From: Mucilaginibacter sp. PAMB04168
GTDB lineage: Bacteria > Bacteroidota > Bacteroidia > Sphingobacteriales > Sphingobacteriaceae
Length of the DNA stretch: 64,000 nucleotides
Assembly (NCBI RefSeq): GCF_039634365.2
Contig: NZ_CP155079.2
Location: 3,472,001 to 3,536,000 of the forward strand
Reading direction: 5' to 3'
Shown here: positions 9,058-17,590 of the stretch, piece after piece
Layout: each line of letters begins with the position of its first letter
Numbering within the stretch: position 1 is the first letter of the stretch
Made by a program: the position numbers and the translations under genes
The notes under the pieces: generated by a model
Databases searched by the model: none
What the model saw: only the letters and a program-made list of their open reading frames with translations
What the model was told of the DNA's origin: nothing

Positions 9058-9542
9058 GAAATTTAATTAACTGAACCTCAACGAATTATGTACTTTTATC
9101 TCCTGTGGTGCATGATTCACGCCAGAATCTCTTACTTGCTTTTCGTTAGGTAAAATAACTAAATCATTCTGAAAATATAAAATTTACGGTATAATCATTT
9201 ACCTAAAATCTTAGCTAATTTTTCAATAATAATTTATTCTGATTGGTTTAACTCTAATTTCCCAAGGGAGGTGAGCTATTCAATTTGCCAGGCCTTTTCC
9301 TATTAAGTGGCTGGCATTAATCGGAAATAAAAAGATTGCATTATGAGTATGTGCTGTTTTGAAATTTTCAATGAACTTGATTCAAGCGAATTAATGTTTT
9401 TTTAAGTTGCAATTAACATTTGTCATTTGTTTTGCTCGCAAATGATAAATAGTTTACTGATGGGGCTGATATAATTATTTTCGTTTTGGCAAGACAGCTG
9501 ATACTGTAGCGAATAGCTTAGATCAAAACTCTTTATTAGATT
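9058..9542. other. Gene-free AT-rich stretch
   Basis: 485 bases with stops in all frames. A 7-bp hairpin (TCATTTG / CAAATGA, 9423-9445) lies upstream of the lipoprotein fragment at 9543. No conserved coding remnant was recognised. Together with the flanking fossils it looks like decayed accessory DNA. Confidence 0.5.
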
Positions 9543-9752
9543 ATGAAAAAGAAATTTTTGAAATCGGTATTCCTAGGTTGGTTATCAGTGTCCCTATTAA
9601 GTTCAGCCTGTATAACGCAAGGAACAAAAATTTCTGCGACTCACTAGGGCGATTTGTATAAAATCATTAACGATCAAGAGGATAAACAATCCTATAAGAA
9701 TTGCAACACACAAAGCCATCATAACAATAGACCTGGATTAAATTTTTTATAG
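9543..9752 (+). pseudogene. Lipoprotein gene fragment with in-frame TAG
   Basis: ATG 9543 opens a lipoprotein signal peptide (MKKKFLKSVFLGWLSVSLLS then SAC, Cys at residue 23) that stops at TAG 9645. The same frame continues for another 34 codons (GDLYKIINDQEDKQSYKN...) to TAG 9750. Either it encodes a 34-aa micro-lipoprotein, or it is a larger gene broken by a nonsense mutation. The company of another TAG-broken gene at 8660-8950 favours decay. The mature part is too short to assign a family. Confidence 0.4.
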
Positions 9753-9894
9753 GGTACATTACTAAGATGACGCGCACCTAGGCTGTTGATGAGGCGGCTA
9801 GAAATGAAATAAAATGAATAAAGAAAAGCGCAATTAACTGTCCGAGTACCGTAAGTAAAAATAGCAAAAACAACACTCTGGAAAAATAATCATC

Positions 9895-11403
9895 ATGAAA
9901 GCAGGTAAAGTATTCTGTATAACATTATTCCATTTATTCCTAACACATACCCTGAAAGCCCAACAAACGGTGGTTTTTAACGGTGAGAGAAGCACCTGGC
10001 ATGAGGGTTTCGTTCGTTATGATTTCATTATGGATGATCAAACGTTGGAAATAACTCCTTTTAAAGCTCCTGAAGGCGAGAGGTTTGGCATAACGGATCC
10101 GCCTAAAGGCAAACACCGTTGTGTAATAATAGTGCCTGATAAACCTGCCCGGGGAAATCCGTGGTCGTGGCAGGGCTGCTATTGGGATCACCAGCCCCAG
10201 GGCGAAGTTGAACTGCTGCATCGTGGCTTTTATATAGCTTATATTTCTGCGAATGCGGCACTCCGCCCTGGCAAAGAATGGGATGCATGGTATAGATTTT
10301 TAACTAATCTTGGCTTATCCTCTAAACCCGCCTTCGTTGGTATGAGCCGTGGTGGTGAATTTGAATATACATGGGCCACCAATCACCCGGATAAGGTTTC
10401 CTGTATCTATGCCGATAACCCAGCTGCCAATAACGACATATTGATGAAATTGGGCAATTTGGCAAAATATGATGTGCCCTTACTGCATATTTGTGGAAGT
10501 TTTGATCCTTTATATCAGATAGCCTCCCTACCAATCGAAAATATTTATTTGCAGTTCGGTGGCCGCATATCGGTAATGGTAAAAGAAGGTTTTGGTCATC
10601 ATCCGCACAGCTTGCACGACCCGAAAATCATTGCAGACTTTATTGAGCATAGCGTAAACGAGGTTAAGGCGCCTATTCCAGCTTTTGCAGCGGGTGCTTA
10701 TGGTCGCAGCTGGTTTTATAATACGACATCTGTGACAAAGAACGTTCCTGCTGAAGGAGCTGATATTACTTTTCGCGGGCCATTATTCACAGGTTGTTAC
10801 GCCAAATACCACGTTCAATTACGTGGCATACAATCATTCGTTACAGTACTTGAGCCCAATAAACCTGCACCTGGTCATCCTTGGGTTTTTAGATCTGACT
10901 ATGTTAAGCGAGATGCAGCAGTTGATAATGTGCTGTTAGCTAAAGGGTTCTTTATTGTTACCGGTGCTGTGCCTTATGATTATGATGGCCCGGTACTTGA
11001 ACAATGGAACATCATTTACAAACACTTTATCGGCAATGGATTTTCCACCAAGCCGGTCATTGAAGGATATGGTGGAGCAGCAGGCGAATCAATAGCCTGG
11101 GCTACCGAAAACCCTGATAAGGTTGCCTGTATATATGCTGAAAATCCGGTTCTAAAAACCCGATTGATGTCAAAAATACAACCTATTGATAATCTTGGAC
11201 CATTGGCGAAAGCCAAAGTCCCCTTATTACTTATTTCCGGCAGCTTGGATAACTCCGCAAATAATCAAACGCTACTAGCCCAAAAGCGATACAAACGATT
11301 AGGGGGTAATATCACCGTAATCATCAGAAAAGGCCAAGGGCATTACCTGATTCAAGACAATCCAAAACACGCAATTGATTTTATAACAGCTTATGTAAAA
11401 TAA
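9895..11403 (+). CDS. Secreted tandem alpha/beta-hydrolase, second domain lacking nucleophile
   Basis: 502 aa, ATG start, signal peptide ending at about residue 22 (LKA-QQ). Two homologous alpha/beta-hydrolase halves are seen. Half one (about 25-265) has the elbow G149-M-S151-R-G-G, acid D204 in GSFDP and H235 in GFGHH, a complete triad. Half two (about 275-502) repeats the same blocks (EPNKPAPGHPW, NPDKVACIYAENP, GSLDN, GQGHY), but the elbow reads G391-Y-G-G-A-A-G, so the serine is gone while Asp and His remain. The repeated 'P-x-K-P-A-x-G-x-P-W' block marks the start of each core. Likely a periplasmic or exported esterase acting on a small or carbohydrate ester; the substrate is unknown. 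The second half may bind substrate or hold the fold. It stands alone on its strand, after decayed DNA. Confidence 0.75.
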   Translation: MKAGKVFCITLFHLFLTHTLKAQQTVVFNGERSTWHEGFVRYDFIMDDQTLEITPFKAPEGERFGITDPPKGKHRCVIIVPDKPARGNPWSWQGCYWDHQPQGEVELLHRGFYIAYISANAALRPGKEWDAWYRFLTNLGLSSKPAFVGMSRGGEFEYTWATNHPDKVSCIYADNPAANNDILMKLGNLAKYDVPLLHICGSFDPLYQIASLPIENIYLQFGGRISVMVKEGFGHHPHSLHDPKIIADFIEHSVNEVKAPIPAFAAGAYGRSWFYNTTSVTKNVPAEGADITFRGPLFTGCYAKYHVQLRGIQSFVTVLEPNKPAPGHPWVFRSDYVKRDAAVDNVLLAKGFFIVTGAVPYDYDGPVLEQWNIIYKHFIGNGFSTKPVIEGYGGAAGESIAWATENPDKVACIYAENPVLKTRLMSKIQPIDNLGPLAKAKVPLLLISGSLDNSANNQTLLAQKRYKRLGGNITVIIRKGQGHYLIQDNPKHAIDFITAYVK

Positions 11404-11617
11404 GCAAGAAAGCGGGTTAAAACCTTTAAACTCTTCGAAGATTAGCAGCCGGTCCGGGTCAGCGTATTTAATAGGAAACGAAGAAATTAGCGAAATGCGA
11501 ATCAAAGTTGCTAAAATTAAATTTTTGAGAAAGTACGCTAGCGTGTCTTATCTTCTTTCAAAACTTAAAGGTGCACACTGAAAATCAAATCTTTGAATTA
11601 TTAGGTTATTTCAATAT

Positions 11618-11872
11618 ATGATGCGGTCGATGTACCTTTTGCTGTGTTTTGTAATTTTCATGGCCTGCTCCGTGCGGTTCAATGATACCACACTTGCAAG
11701 TATTGGATTTCCGTTTACCTTCTTTGAAACGCGACACTTTAAAGCAGAGATGGGTGTGGGAAGCGTCGACTCCTTTTCGGCGGTGAATTTTATCTTAGAC
11801 TCAGTCATCGTAGTAGGATGCAGTATTTTAGTGCTACAAATCTTTGATGTGATTAAAAGGGTCAACAGATAG
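11618..11872 (+). CDS. Small hypothetical membrane protein
   Basis: 84 aa, starting with a double ATG. The N-terminal hydrophobic segment MYLLLCFVIFMAC (Cys at 17, possible lipobox) and a second hydrophobic stretch near the C-terminus (ILDSVIVVGCSILVLQIF) suggest a small two-pass or lipidated membrane protein. An almost equally long antisense frame exists over the same bases, so this call rests only on the membrane-type composition and the sensible start. No family recognised. Confidence 0.4.
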   Translation: MMRSMYLLLCFVIFMACSVRFNDTTLASIGFPFTFFETRHFKAEMGVGSVDSFSAVNFILDSVIVVGCSILVLQIFDVIKRVNR

Positions 11873-12141
11873 TTATCTTATTATGCTATGAAAGGTTAGG
11901 CCTGAACTCGGTTAATAGGACATCTGATGATCGTAAATTACTGAAAAGTGCTGCGCTTTACAACAGTGTTTATGATTTACGGATTGAAAGTCAATGTTGC
12001 TGAATTCTATCCTATCCATTTGCATTGACAATCGGAAGCGCTATCTCCCCGTTAAGGTTTTTTTAAGATTTTGTTATTAACCGGTCCTATCTTGGCAAAG
12101 GTCCAGGAAATTAACTATCCCTTATAAAAATCAATTGCTAA

Positions 12142-13467
12142 ATGAATAGCGAATTTAAATCCGGCATAACCCTAACGCTTTTAATATTCTTAGTGAGTAC
12201 TTTCGTGATCTCCGCCTATACCCTGAACAGGCAATCCCAGGCAGACGGACAGCTTTATGACTTCGTCATCCCCAAGCAGGGGAACTTGATTGACGATGCG
12301 ACCTGCTACGCCTGGATTCCGAATGATGTTGGACCTATACGAACGATCATCGTGCACTTACATGGCTGCACGCGGGAGGGTGATGCCGAACAGATGATGC
12401 ATGATGTCCAATGGCGGCAGCTGGCAAAAAAGTGGCATTCCGCTCTCGTAGCCCCCAAATTCATTTCAGGTGGCAATGCTAAGAATTGTATCAATTGGTA
12501 TAATCCGGATAACGGCTCTGAGCCGGTTTTCCTGGAAATGCTCAACAGGTTAGCTGACAAGACGGATCACCCAGAAGTCAAATCAGTACCTTGGACGCTA
12601 TGGGGCCATTCGGGAGGCTCACTCTGGATCACAGCGATGGCGGGAAAATACCCAGGGCGGGTTGCTGTAGCCGTTGCGGAAGCCTGCGGCGTGGATATTT
12701 CTCCTATAGCCGCAGCGCGTAAAGTGCCGATGCTTCATCATAACGGTATCAAAGATATCTGTTATAACAATGCGGAGATTGTAGCAAACGGCAGAAAAAG
12801 CGGCGCGCTCTGGGCGCATGCTGTCAACCCAGTTGTGGAGTCTGCCATGGATGGACACCAAGTTCATGATTTAAGGTTTTTGGCAATTCCCTGGATAGAC
12901 GCCTGCTTAAAAATGAGGCTGCCGATTCGTGCGGGAGACAGCACTTTACGGGATATTCCTGCAAAAAATGGTTGGCTGGGCGATACGGCTACAAAAGCGA
13001 TTGCCCCAGTCAAACATTATATCGGAAACCAGTTTGCCTCGAATTGGTTTCCGACCAGGACACTTGCAGAGAAATGGGCGGAGTATATGGTAAGCGGTAC
13101 TGTAACCGATCATACACCGCCACCCGCCCCCTTTAATCTTCGGACGACCTCCCTTAAGAACCAGATCGTGCTGTACTGGAATGCTTTTCCCGATCTTGAA
13201 AGCGGCATCAAGACATTTATCATCTATAGGAACGGAAAGTATCTTCAAAAGCTCCAATACCGTACCAAGACCAAATATAGCAAGCAAACCGGTTATCAGC
13301 GTTGGAACGATGGAGACCAGCCGGCACCGATACCAGCACCGGAAATGACCTTCCGCGACACGAGTATCAAAGCTGGAGGTACTTACCGGTATCAGGTCAG
13401 TAATGTGAACTGGTCAGACGTAGAAAGCATGAAAAGCAAGGCAGTTCGAGCAATTGCCGATCGTTAG
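12142..13467 (+). CDS. Membrane-anchored alpha/beta-hydrolase (esterase) with FN3-like domain
   Basis: 441 aa, ATG start. An N-terminal hydrophobic segment (about 9-27) serves as signal or anchor. The catalytic domain (about 40-320) shows an oxyanion segment VHLHGCTREGD, a nucleophile elbow G155-H-S157-G-G and later candidate Asp (GIKDICYNN) and His (MDGHQVHDL). This order resembles secreted CE1/PHB-depolymerase-type esterases. A linker (DHTPPPAPFNL) leads to a C-terminal fibronectin-III-like domain (about 345-441; IVLYWNAFPDLESGIKTFII, TYRYQVSNVNW). FN3 domains of this kind usually space or bind polymers in extracellular hydrolases. The preceding spacer and separate strand context suggest its own transcription unit. 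Substrate not determinable from sequence. Confidence 0.75.
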   Translation: MNSEFKSGITLTLLIFLVSTFVISAYTLNRQSQADGQLYDFVIPKQGNLIDDATCYAWIPNDVGPIRTIIVHLHGCTREGDAEQMMHDVQWRQLAKKWHSALVAPKFISGGNAKNCINWYNPDNGSEPVFLEMLNRLADKTDHPEVKSVPWTLWGHSGGSLWITAMAGKYPGRVAVAVAEACGVDISPIAAARKVPMLHHNGIKDICYNNAEIVANGRKSGALWAHAVNPVVESAMDGHQVHDLRFLAIPWIDACLKMRLPIRAGDSTLRDIPAKNGWLGDTATKAIAPVKHYIGNQFASNWFPTRTLAEKWAEYMVSGTVTDHTPPPAPFNLRTTSLKNQIVLYWNAFPDLESGIKTFIIYRNGKYLQKLQYRTKTKYSKQTGYQRWNDGDQPAPIPAPEMTFRDTSIKAGGTYRYQVSNVNWSDVESMKSKAVRAIADR

Positions 13468-13710
13468 CCCCTCACGAAACCAGTGCGTCAACCTTTGTTT
13501 TACAGATTTGATACATGCAAATCTGAGGACTCAATGCTTTGTAACCGGGAGATTGGACAGTCTGCGCATTAAAGGCAAGTGCTAACCCCTTAATCTGAAA
13601 TTTTGATGAGCCGTCATTCTACTACAAGTAATCATCAACGACTTAAAATGACTTACCAATGCCGGGCACTCAAGGTCTTCTACTTTTTTGCAGGCCTTAT
13701 TATTTTGAGA

Positions 13711-14898
13711 TTATTGTGCTAGGCGAATTCCGGTAAACTGCCACCTTTGATGTGTTTGAAAGAAATTACGATATGTACGACGGCTATGGTTTAATGGTGT
13801 AGCTTCGGAGGCTCCTCTCAGAACCTGCTGATTGATCATAAATTTACCGTTGTATTCCCCCAAAGTTCCCTCAGCTTTAGTAAAATCCGGGTATGGTAAA
13901 TAAGCACTAGCGGTCCATTCCCAGCGCTCGCCCCAGGAAAAACGGTTAGCGGCTGTTTCCCATTCGAATTCGGTCGGCAACCTCATCCCTCGCCAGGCAG
14001 CATACGCATAGGCTTCATAATAGCTTACATGACAAACAGGCTCACTTTCACGAACCGGCTCTAAACCACGAAATGAGTAATTCATCCATTGTCCTTCAAT
14101 CAAATGCCAGTACAAAGGCGAATATATCTGATTCGAGTTGACCCACTCCCACCCTTCCGCATGCCAGAATTCGAAGTTTTTATAACCGCCATCGTTAATA
14201 AACTGCATAAATTCACCGTTGGTTACGAGCCGATCGCTGATCTCAAACTGCTTCAAGTATACCTTGTGCAAGCCTTTCTCGTTGTCCCAATAAAAGCCCT
14301 CCCCTTTATAACCAATCTCATAAATACCTTCGTTGATAGTAATCATACTGGGCGACTCGGTCGTCAAAGCCGGCAAAGGAGCTTCGTCTTTATGGTAAAC
14401 TGGAAACAGTGGGTTATGTCCGAGGATGTATTTGATATCTGACAGAAGTAATTCCTGGTGCTGTTGTTCGTGATTAAGTCCAGTAATTACCAACTGCAGA
14501 AGTTCCGGATGGTTATTGATGTGTTTCAATAAATGATCCATGGCATTGTCCACGTACCTGCGGTACTTATAGACGTCCATCACGGTCGGGCGGCTTAGGT
14601 TCCCCCGATCCGTCCGGATAACGCGCTTTCCAATAGCTTCATAATAGCTGTTAAAAACAAAATTGAATTCTGCGTTGAATTCCTGATAAGCCTGAACGTA
14701 GGGCTTTAATATGAACGTCTCGAAAAACCATGATGTATGACCGAGGTGCCATTTAGGTGGACTTACATCCGCAATGGGCTGAACGACATAATCTTCTAAT
14801 TCCAGGTGCTTGCAAATTTCCTCTGTTCTTTGTCGATTGACACGGTAATTCATGCGTATATCGCTAAAGATTTGCGTCGGCTGTGGTTTGATTTCCAT
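13711..14898 (-). CDS. egtB: Ergothioneine biosynthesis protein EgtB (sulfoxide synthase)
   Basis: 395 aa from ATG 14898; a TTG at 14919 would add seven residues and cannot be excluded, since neither start has a strong ribosome site. The N-terminal DinB-type half carries the iron triad H51 (KWHLGH), H143 and H147 (HEQQHQE), at the spacing of characterised EgtB. The C-terminal half is the FGE-sulfatase fold (LPTEFEWETAANR, WEWTASAY, LRGASEA, RNFF). EgtB uses O2 and non-haem Fe(II) to join the sulfur of gamma-glutamylcysteine or cysteine to trimethylhistidine, giving the sulfoxide precursor of ergothioneine. Its partner egtD is at 24512-25522. EgtA, EgtC and EgtE are not in the window. A TetR-type palindrome at 14964-14983 lies in the promoter. 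Confidence 0.92.
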   Translation of the reverse strand: MEIKPQPTQIFSDIRMNYRVNRQRTEEICKHLELEDYVVQPIADVSPPKWHLGHTSWFFETFILKPYVQAYQEFNAEFNFVFNSYYEAIGKRVIRTDRGNLSRPTVMDVYKYRRYVDNAMDHLLKHINNHPELLQLVITGLNHEQQHQELLLSDIKYILGHNPLFPVYHKDEAPLPALTTESPSMITINEGIYEIGYKGEGFYWDNEKGLHKVYLKQFEISDRLVTNGEFMQFINDGGYKNFEFWHAEGWEWVNSNQIYSPLYWHLIEGQWMNYSFRGLEPVRESEPVCHVSYYEAYAYAAWRGMRLPTEFEWETAANRFSWGERWEWTASAYLPYPDFTKAEGTLGEYNGKFMINQQVLRGASEATPLNHSRRTYRNFFQTHQRWQFTGIRLAQ

Positions 14899-14940
14899 CT
14901 TGAGTGAGTTTAAGTTCAAAATTGCGATCTCTTTAACATT

Positions 14941-14983
14941 TAAAGGTAGTACAAGCTATAAAAAAAACAGACTGCTTTGTTTT
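14941..14983 (-). promoter_or_regulatory. egtB promoter with TetR-type operator
   Basis: Bases 14964-14983 read AAAACAGACTGCTTTGTTTT, 17 of 20 matches to the palindrome in front of the second tetR gene (AAAACAGACTTGTCTGTTTT). On the minus strand, 15 bases downstream, TACCTTTA (14941-14948) is a one-mismatch -7 box (TAnnTTTG). The operator therefore covers the -33 region, where a bound TetR protein would block RNA polymerase. Confidence 0.6.
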
Positions 14984-15087
14984 ATTATGGAAAGTTGATG
15001 TTGGTACGAATCCATAAGCTGGACCGTTTTAAGTTCTTTTAGCTGCTCAAATAGTTAATCCTCCTTGTTCCAGTTGGCATACCGCAT

Positions 15088-15639
15088 TTAAGAAAGCAAT
15101 TTTTCGGCTATCTTTTTGGCGCTTTCAACTGGCCATACTTTATGGTGAACTTTGTTGGCTATAAGCGCTCCTTCAAAAAGAATATAAATTTCATCCGCAA
15201 GGGACTCCTTTTCGACCGATTCCAGTATACCTGAAAACAATGCCCTGACGCCATTCTTTTGCTTTTGAATTTGTTTCACAACACGTTCGGCGTCCATGGG
15301 AACTTCAGAAATCAAGTTTAAAAAGTTACAACCGTTAAAGTCCTTTTCCTGAACAAGCTTAATGAGATAATCAAAAACTGATAAAATTTTCGCTTTGGGA
15401 TCTTTACCCTTGTCTGCTGCGGTCTTTAAGGCTTCGTCCGTTGCAGCTCCGGATTGAATCAAATATTCCATGAGAATATCTTCCTTAGTACGAAAAGCGG
15501 TGTAGAGGGTAGACTTCACGACACCGGATTCTTCTATGATCTGATTGATTCCGGTATTTAAGTATCCTTGTTTATAAAACAGCCGGGAAGCTGTATCAAT
15601 GATAGTTTGTCGTACAGCATTTTTTCTCTCGTTGCGCAT
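15088..15639 (-). CDS. TetR/AcrR family transcriptional regulator (copy 1)
   Basis: 183 aa, ATG start. The N-terminal HTH (about 8-55: TIIDTASRLFYKQGYLNTGI then NQIIEESGVVKSTLYTAFRT) is a classic TetR helix-turn-helix. The C-terminal ligand domain is of the TetR_C type seen with the 'YNGCxFLN' motif (FNGCNFLNLISEVP). It is a close paralogue of the regulator at 20633-21172 over its whole length, including the tail ILFEGALIANKVHHKVWPV. The promoter is very close to the ATG and carries a copy of the palindrome, so it is probably autoregulated. TetR proteins of this class are repressors relieved by small ligands; the ligand is unknown. Confidence 0.88.
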   Translation of the reverse strand: MRNERKNAVRQTIIDTASRLFYKQGYLNTGINQIIEESGVVKSTLYTAFRTKEDILMEYLIQSGAATDEALKTAADKGKDPKAKILSVFDYLIKLVQEKDFNGCNFLNLISEVPMDAERVVKQIQKQKNGVRALFSGILESVEKESLADEIYILFEGALIANKVHHKVWPVESAKKIAEKLLS

Positions 15640-15643
15640 AAGA

Positions 15644-15682
15644 CAAATCTATAAGTTTTGCACACACCGACAAGTCTGTTTT
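15644..15682 (-). promoter_or_regulatory. Promoter and operator of tetR copy 1
   Basis: On the minus strand: operator AAAACAGACTTGTCGGTGTG (15682-15663; 15 of 20 to the consensus, one half-site well kept), 11 bases, then TAGATTTG (15651-15644), a perfect TAnnTTTG -7 box, and only 4 bases to the ATG at 15639. Transcription should start at or inside the first codon, so the mRNA is leaderless or nearly so. Confidence 0.65.
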
Positions 15683-15819
15683 ACGTCAAAATTATGAGTA
15701 TATAACCGGTCCATGATTAAAAATAGATGTGAATTAAGCTCTTCTATTAACCCGGCTTCAACGCAATCGATGCTGCTCTTTTTAGCCAGAAAGATAAACG
15801 AATAAGTTGTGAAAAAATA

Positions 15820-15849
15820 AAAACAAGTCAGTCTGTTTTATTATATTTG
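15820..15849 (+). promoter_or_regulatory. Promoter and operator upstream of the araC gene
   Basis: AAAACAAGTCAGTCTGTTTT (15820-15839; 15 of 20 to the consensus palindrome, outer half-sites intact) is followed after two bases by TATATTTG (15842-15849), a perfect Bacteroidota -7 box. The predicted transcript starts about 140 bases before the AraC start codon. Confidence 0.6.
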
Positions 15850-15998
15850 TTCAGTATCTCATCCTTTCCAACAGCACTACTTATAACCCATCGAGAATTG
15901 ATAACAATTTGTTCACGCGCTGATAAAAGGTTTATAAGTGATTGCGTTGAAAAGACACTAAAAAGATACAGATAGATGAACTAATACTTAAAGTTGTA

Positions 15999-16853
15999 AT
16001 GATACACCAGTACTTTCATGGACAAACTAATGCCCTATTCCGAATGGTTTCCGGAGAATCAACTTTTGACCGCGATTTTTATGGCAAAGATCAAAAGGAG
16101 AAATTATTGACCATTGCCTGGAACCGTGGAGAAGACCAGGCCATCGTTATTGATAACTACTCCTATAACTTCCCCGCTAATACGATCCATTGCTTAATGA
16201 CCAGCGAAAATTTTTATCTACCAAAAGCTACAGATATCGTTGCGTGGCAATTCAGTCGGGATTTCTATTGCATAGTGGACCATGACAAGGAGGTTAGCTG
16301 TGTTGGCTTTATTTTTTACGGTCAGCCAGAAAAGATGTTCATCCGGCTGAGTGAGGATGATTTAGATAGAATGGAAAAGATGCTGGAAATGATTAAGGAT
16401 GAATTCGAGACAACGCATCAGATTCAGGGTGAAATGATGCAGGTACTCTTAAAACGGTTAATCATTATTGTGACCCGTTTAGCAAAGGATCAATATATAA
16501 ATAATGACCTGCCCGTTGATAAACTCGACATAATCCGTAAGTATAATTTCCTTGTCGAGACACATTATAAAAAAGAGCACCAGGTCAGTTTCTATGCAGG
16601 TCAGCTTTATAAATCACCTAAAACCTTGTCAAACTTATTTGCGCTGTACAATCACAAAACTCCTATACAAATTATTCAGGAAAGACTCGCACAGGAAGCG
16701 AAACGCTTGTTTTTTTACACCGATAAAACGGCAAAGGAAATCGCGTACGAATTAGGCTTCGAAGATGCTGGGCATTTCGGTAAATTTTTCAAAAGGCTGA
16801 CGGGCCAATCGGTGATGGACGTAAAAAAAAAGGCCAACTTATTAGTGCGTTAA
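15999..16853 (+). CDS. AraC family transcriptional regulator
   Basis: 284 aa, ATG start. The N-terminal half is a cupin-like sensor domain (FPANTIHCLMTSENFY, IVAWQFSRDFYCIVDHDKEV). The C-terminal 95 residues hold two HTH motifs of the AraC/XylS family (VSFYAGQLYKSPKTLSNLF and TAKEIAYELGFEDAGHFGKF, ending FFKRLTGQS). It precedes the DUF417 (RclC-like) and AhpD-like genes on the same strand with 131 bases between. In E. coli the AraC protein RclR activates rclABC, including the DUF417 gene rclC, in response to reactive chlorine; the same pairing here suggests this AraC controls the genes downstream, although the N-terminal domain is not clearly RclR-like. A TetR-type operator upstream places it under that regulator as well. 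Confidence 0.88.
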   Translation: MIHQYFHGQTNALFRMVSGESTFDRDFYGKDQKEKLLTIAWNRGEDQAIVIDNYSYNFPANTIHCLMTSENFYLPKATDIVAWQFSRDFYCIVDHDKEVSCVGFIFYGQPEKMFIRLSEDDLDRMEKMLEMIKDEFETTHQIQGEMMQVLLKRLIIIVTRLAKDQYINNDLPVDKLDIIRKYNFLVETHYKKEHQVSFYAGQLYKSPKTLSNLFALYNHKTPIQIIQERLAQEAKRLFFYTDKTAKEIAYELGFEDAGHFGKFFKRLTGQSVMDVKKKANLLVR

Positions 16854-16984
16854 AAGATATTTGAGAGGGTATGTGTGATAATCGGGAAATCCAGACCACT
16901 TGTCGGGCAGTCCTGTCGTTTTTGCGATGATAGTTTTGATCGACCTTTGAATCATCAAATAATCAAAAACAAAAAACTTAAACA

Positions 16985-17521
16985 ATGAAAACCTCAGAAT
17001 TACACAACCTTGATTTAAACGATTTAAAAAAAGAAAATATCGCACTTAAGGCCGCCTCATGGGTAAGCCGTCATAACGTTCCTTTCCTCGTCATTACGGC
17101 CGGGATGGTCGTTATGCTTTTATGGGCGGGTTCCTACAAAATGACGGTACCGGGAGCCGACGGTATTGTACCACTGGTAGATAACAGTCCCCTGATAAGC
17201 TGGCATTTTAAAGTGTTCGGCGTATATCCGGGCTCGGACCTGATCGGTTTAACAGAAGTGGTGGCAGCAATATTGATCATCATCGGTTTGTTTAAACCGC
17301 AGGCAGGTATCATTGGAGGGGCTATTGCAGTTGTCATGTTTTTCATAACCAGTACCATGGTTATCACGACGCCCGGAGCTTTGGTCGCTGTAAACGGCAT
17401 CAACTACATGAGCTTTTTAGGCCTCTTCCTTTTTAAGGACATCATCAATCTTGGAGCATCCTTCTACCTGATTACCAAATTTGGACATAAAGCCGTATTA
17501 GCGCAACGCAAGACCAATTAG
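16985..17521 (+). CDS. DUF417 (YkgB/RclC-like) inner-membrane protein
   Basis: 178 aa, ATG start. The hydrophilic N-terminus (1-32) is followed by four hydrophobic segments (about 33-51, 84-103, 106-126 and 138-160). The block LLWAGSYKMTVPGADGIVPL followed by V-D-N-S-P-L-I-S-W is the family signature (usual form 'WiGxlKFtxyEAxgIxPLVxxSPxxSW'). In E. coli the member RclC is part of the reactive-chlorine resistance set; its biochemical role is not settled. Here the gene lies between an AraC regulator and an AhpD-like gene (69 bases), consistent with an oxidant-response operon. Confidence 0.85.
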   Translation: MKTSELHNLDLNDLKKENIALKAASWVSRHNVPFLVITAGMVVMLLWAGSYKMTVPGADGIVPLVDNSPLISWHFKVFGVYPGSDLIGLTEVVAAILIIIGLFKPQAGIIGGAIAVVMFFITSTMVITTPGALVAVNGINYMSFLGLFLFKDIINLGASFYLITKFGHKAVLAQRKTN

Positions 17522-17590
17522 ATTAATGCCTCCCCATCTGGCAGCTTTGTCAAAATAATTAATTTATCAATAACATTAAAAAATAATATC

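Noticed and set aside
8660..9752. Amber (TAG) recoding suggested by four in-frame TAG codons in two frames
   Set aside because: TAG is used as the normal stop of healthy genes here (for example the NmrA-like gene at 764-766 and the ion channel), so these are nonsense mutations in decaying genes rather than recoding.
11611..11865. 84-codon minus-strand frame opposite the small membrane protein
   Set aside because: Composition is polar without domain or signal; the plus-strand frame has membrane segments and a better start. One of the two must be a shadow, and the plus-strand call itself is of low confidence.
13503..13525. Hairpin CAGATTTG / CAAATCTG after the FN3 esterase gene as terminator
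   Set aside because: Only 8 bp, AT-rich and not followed by a T-tract; too weak to call.
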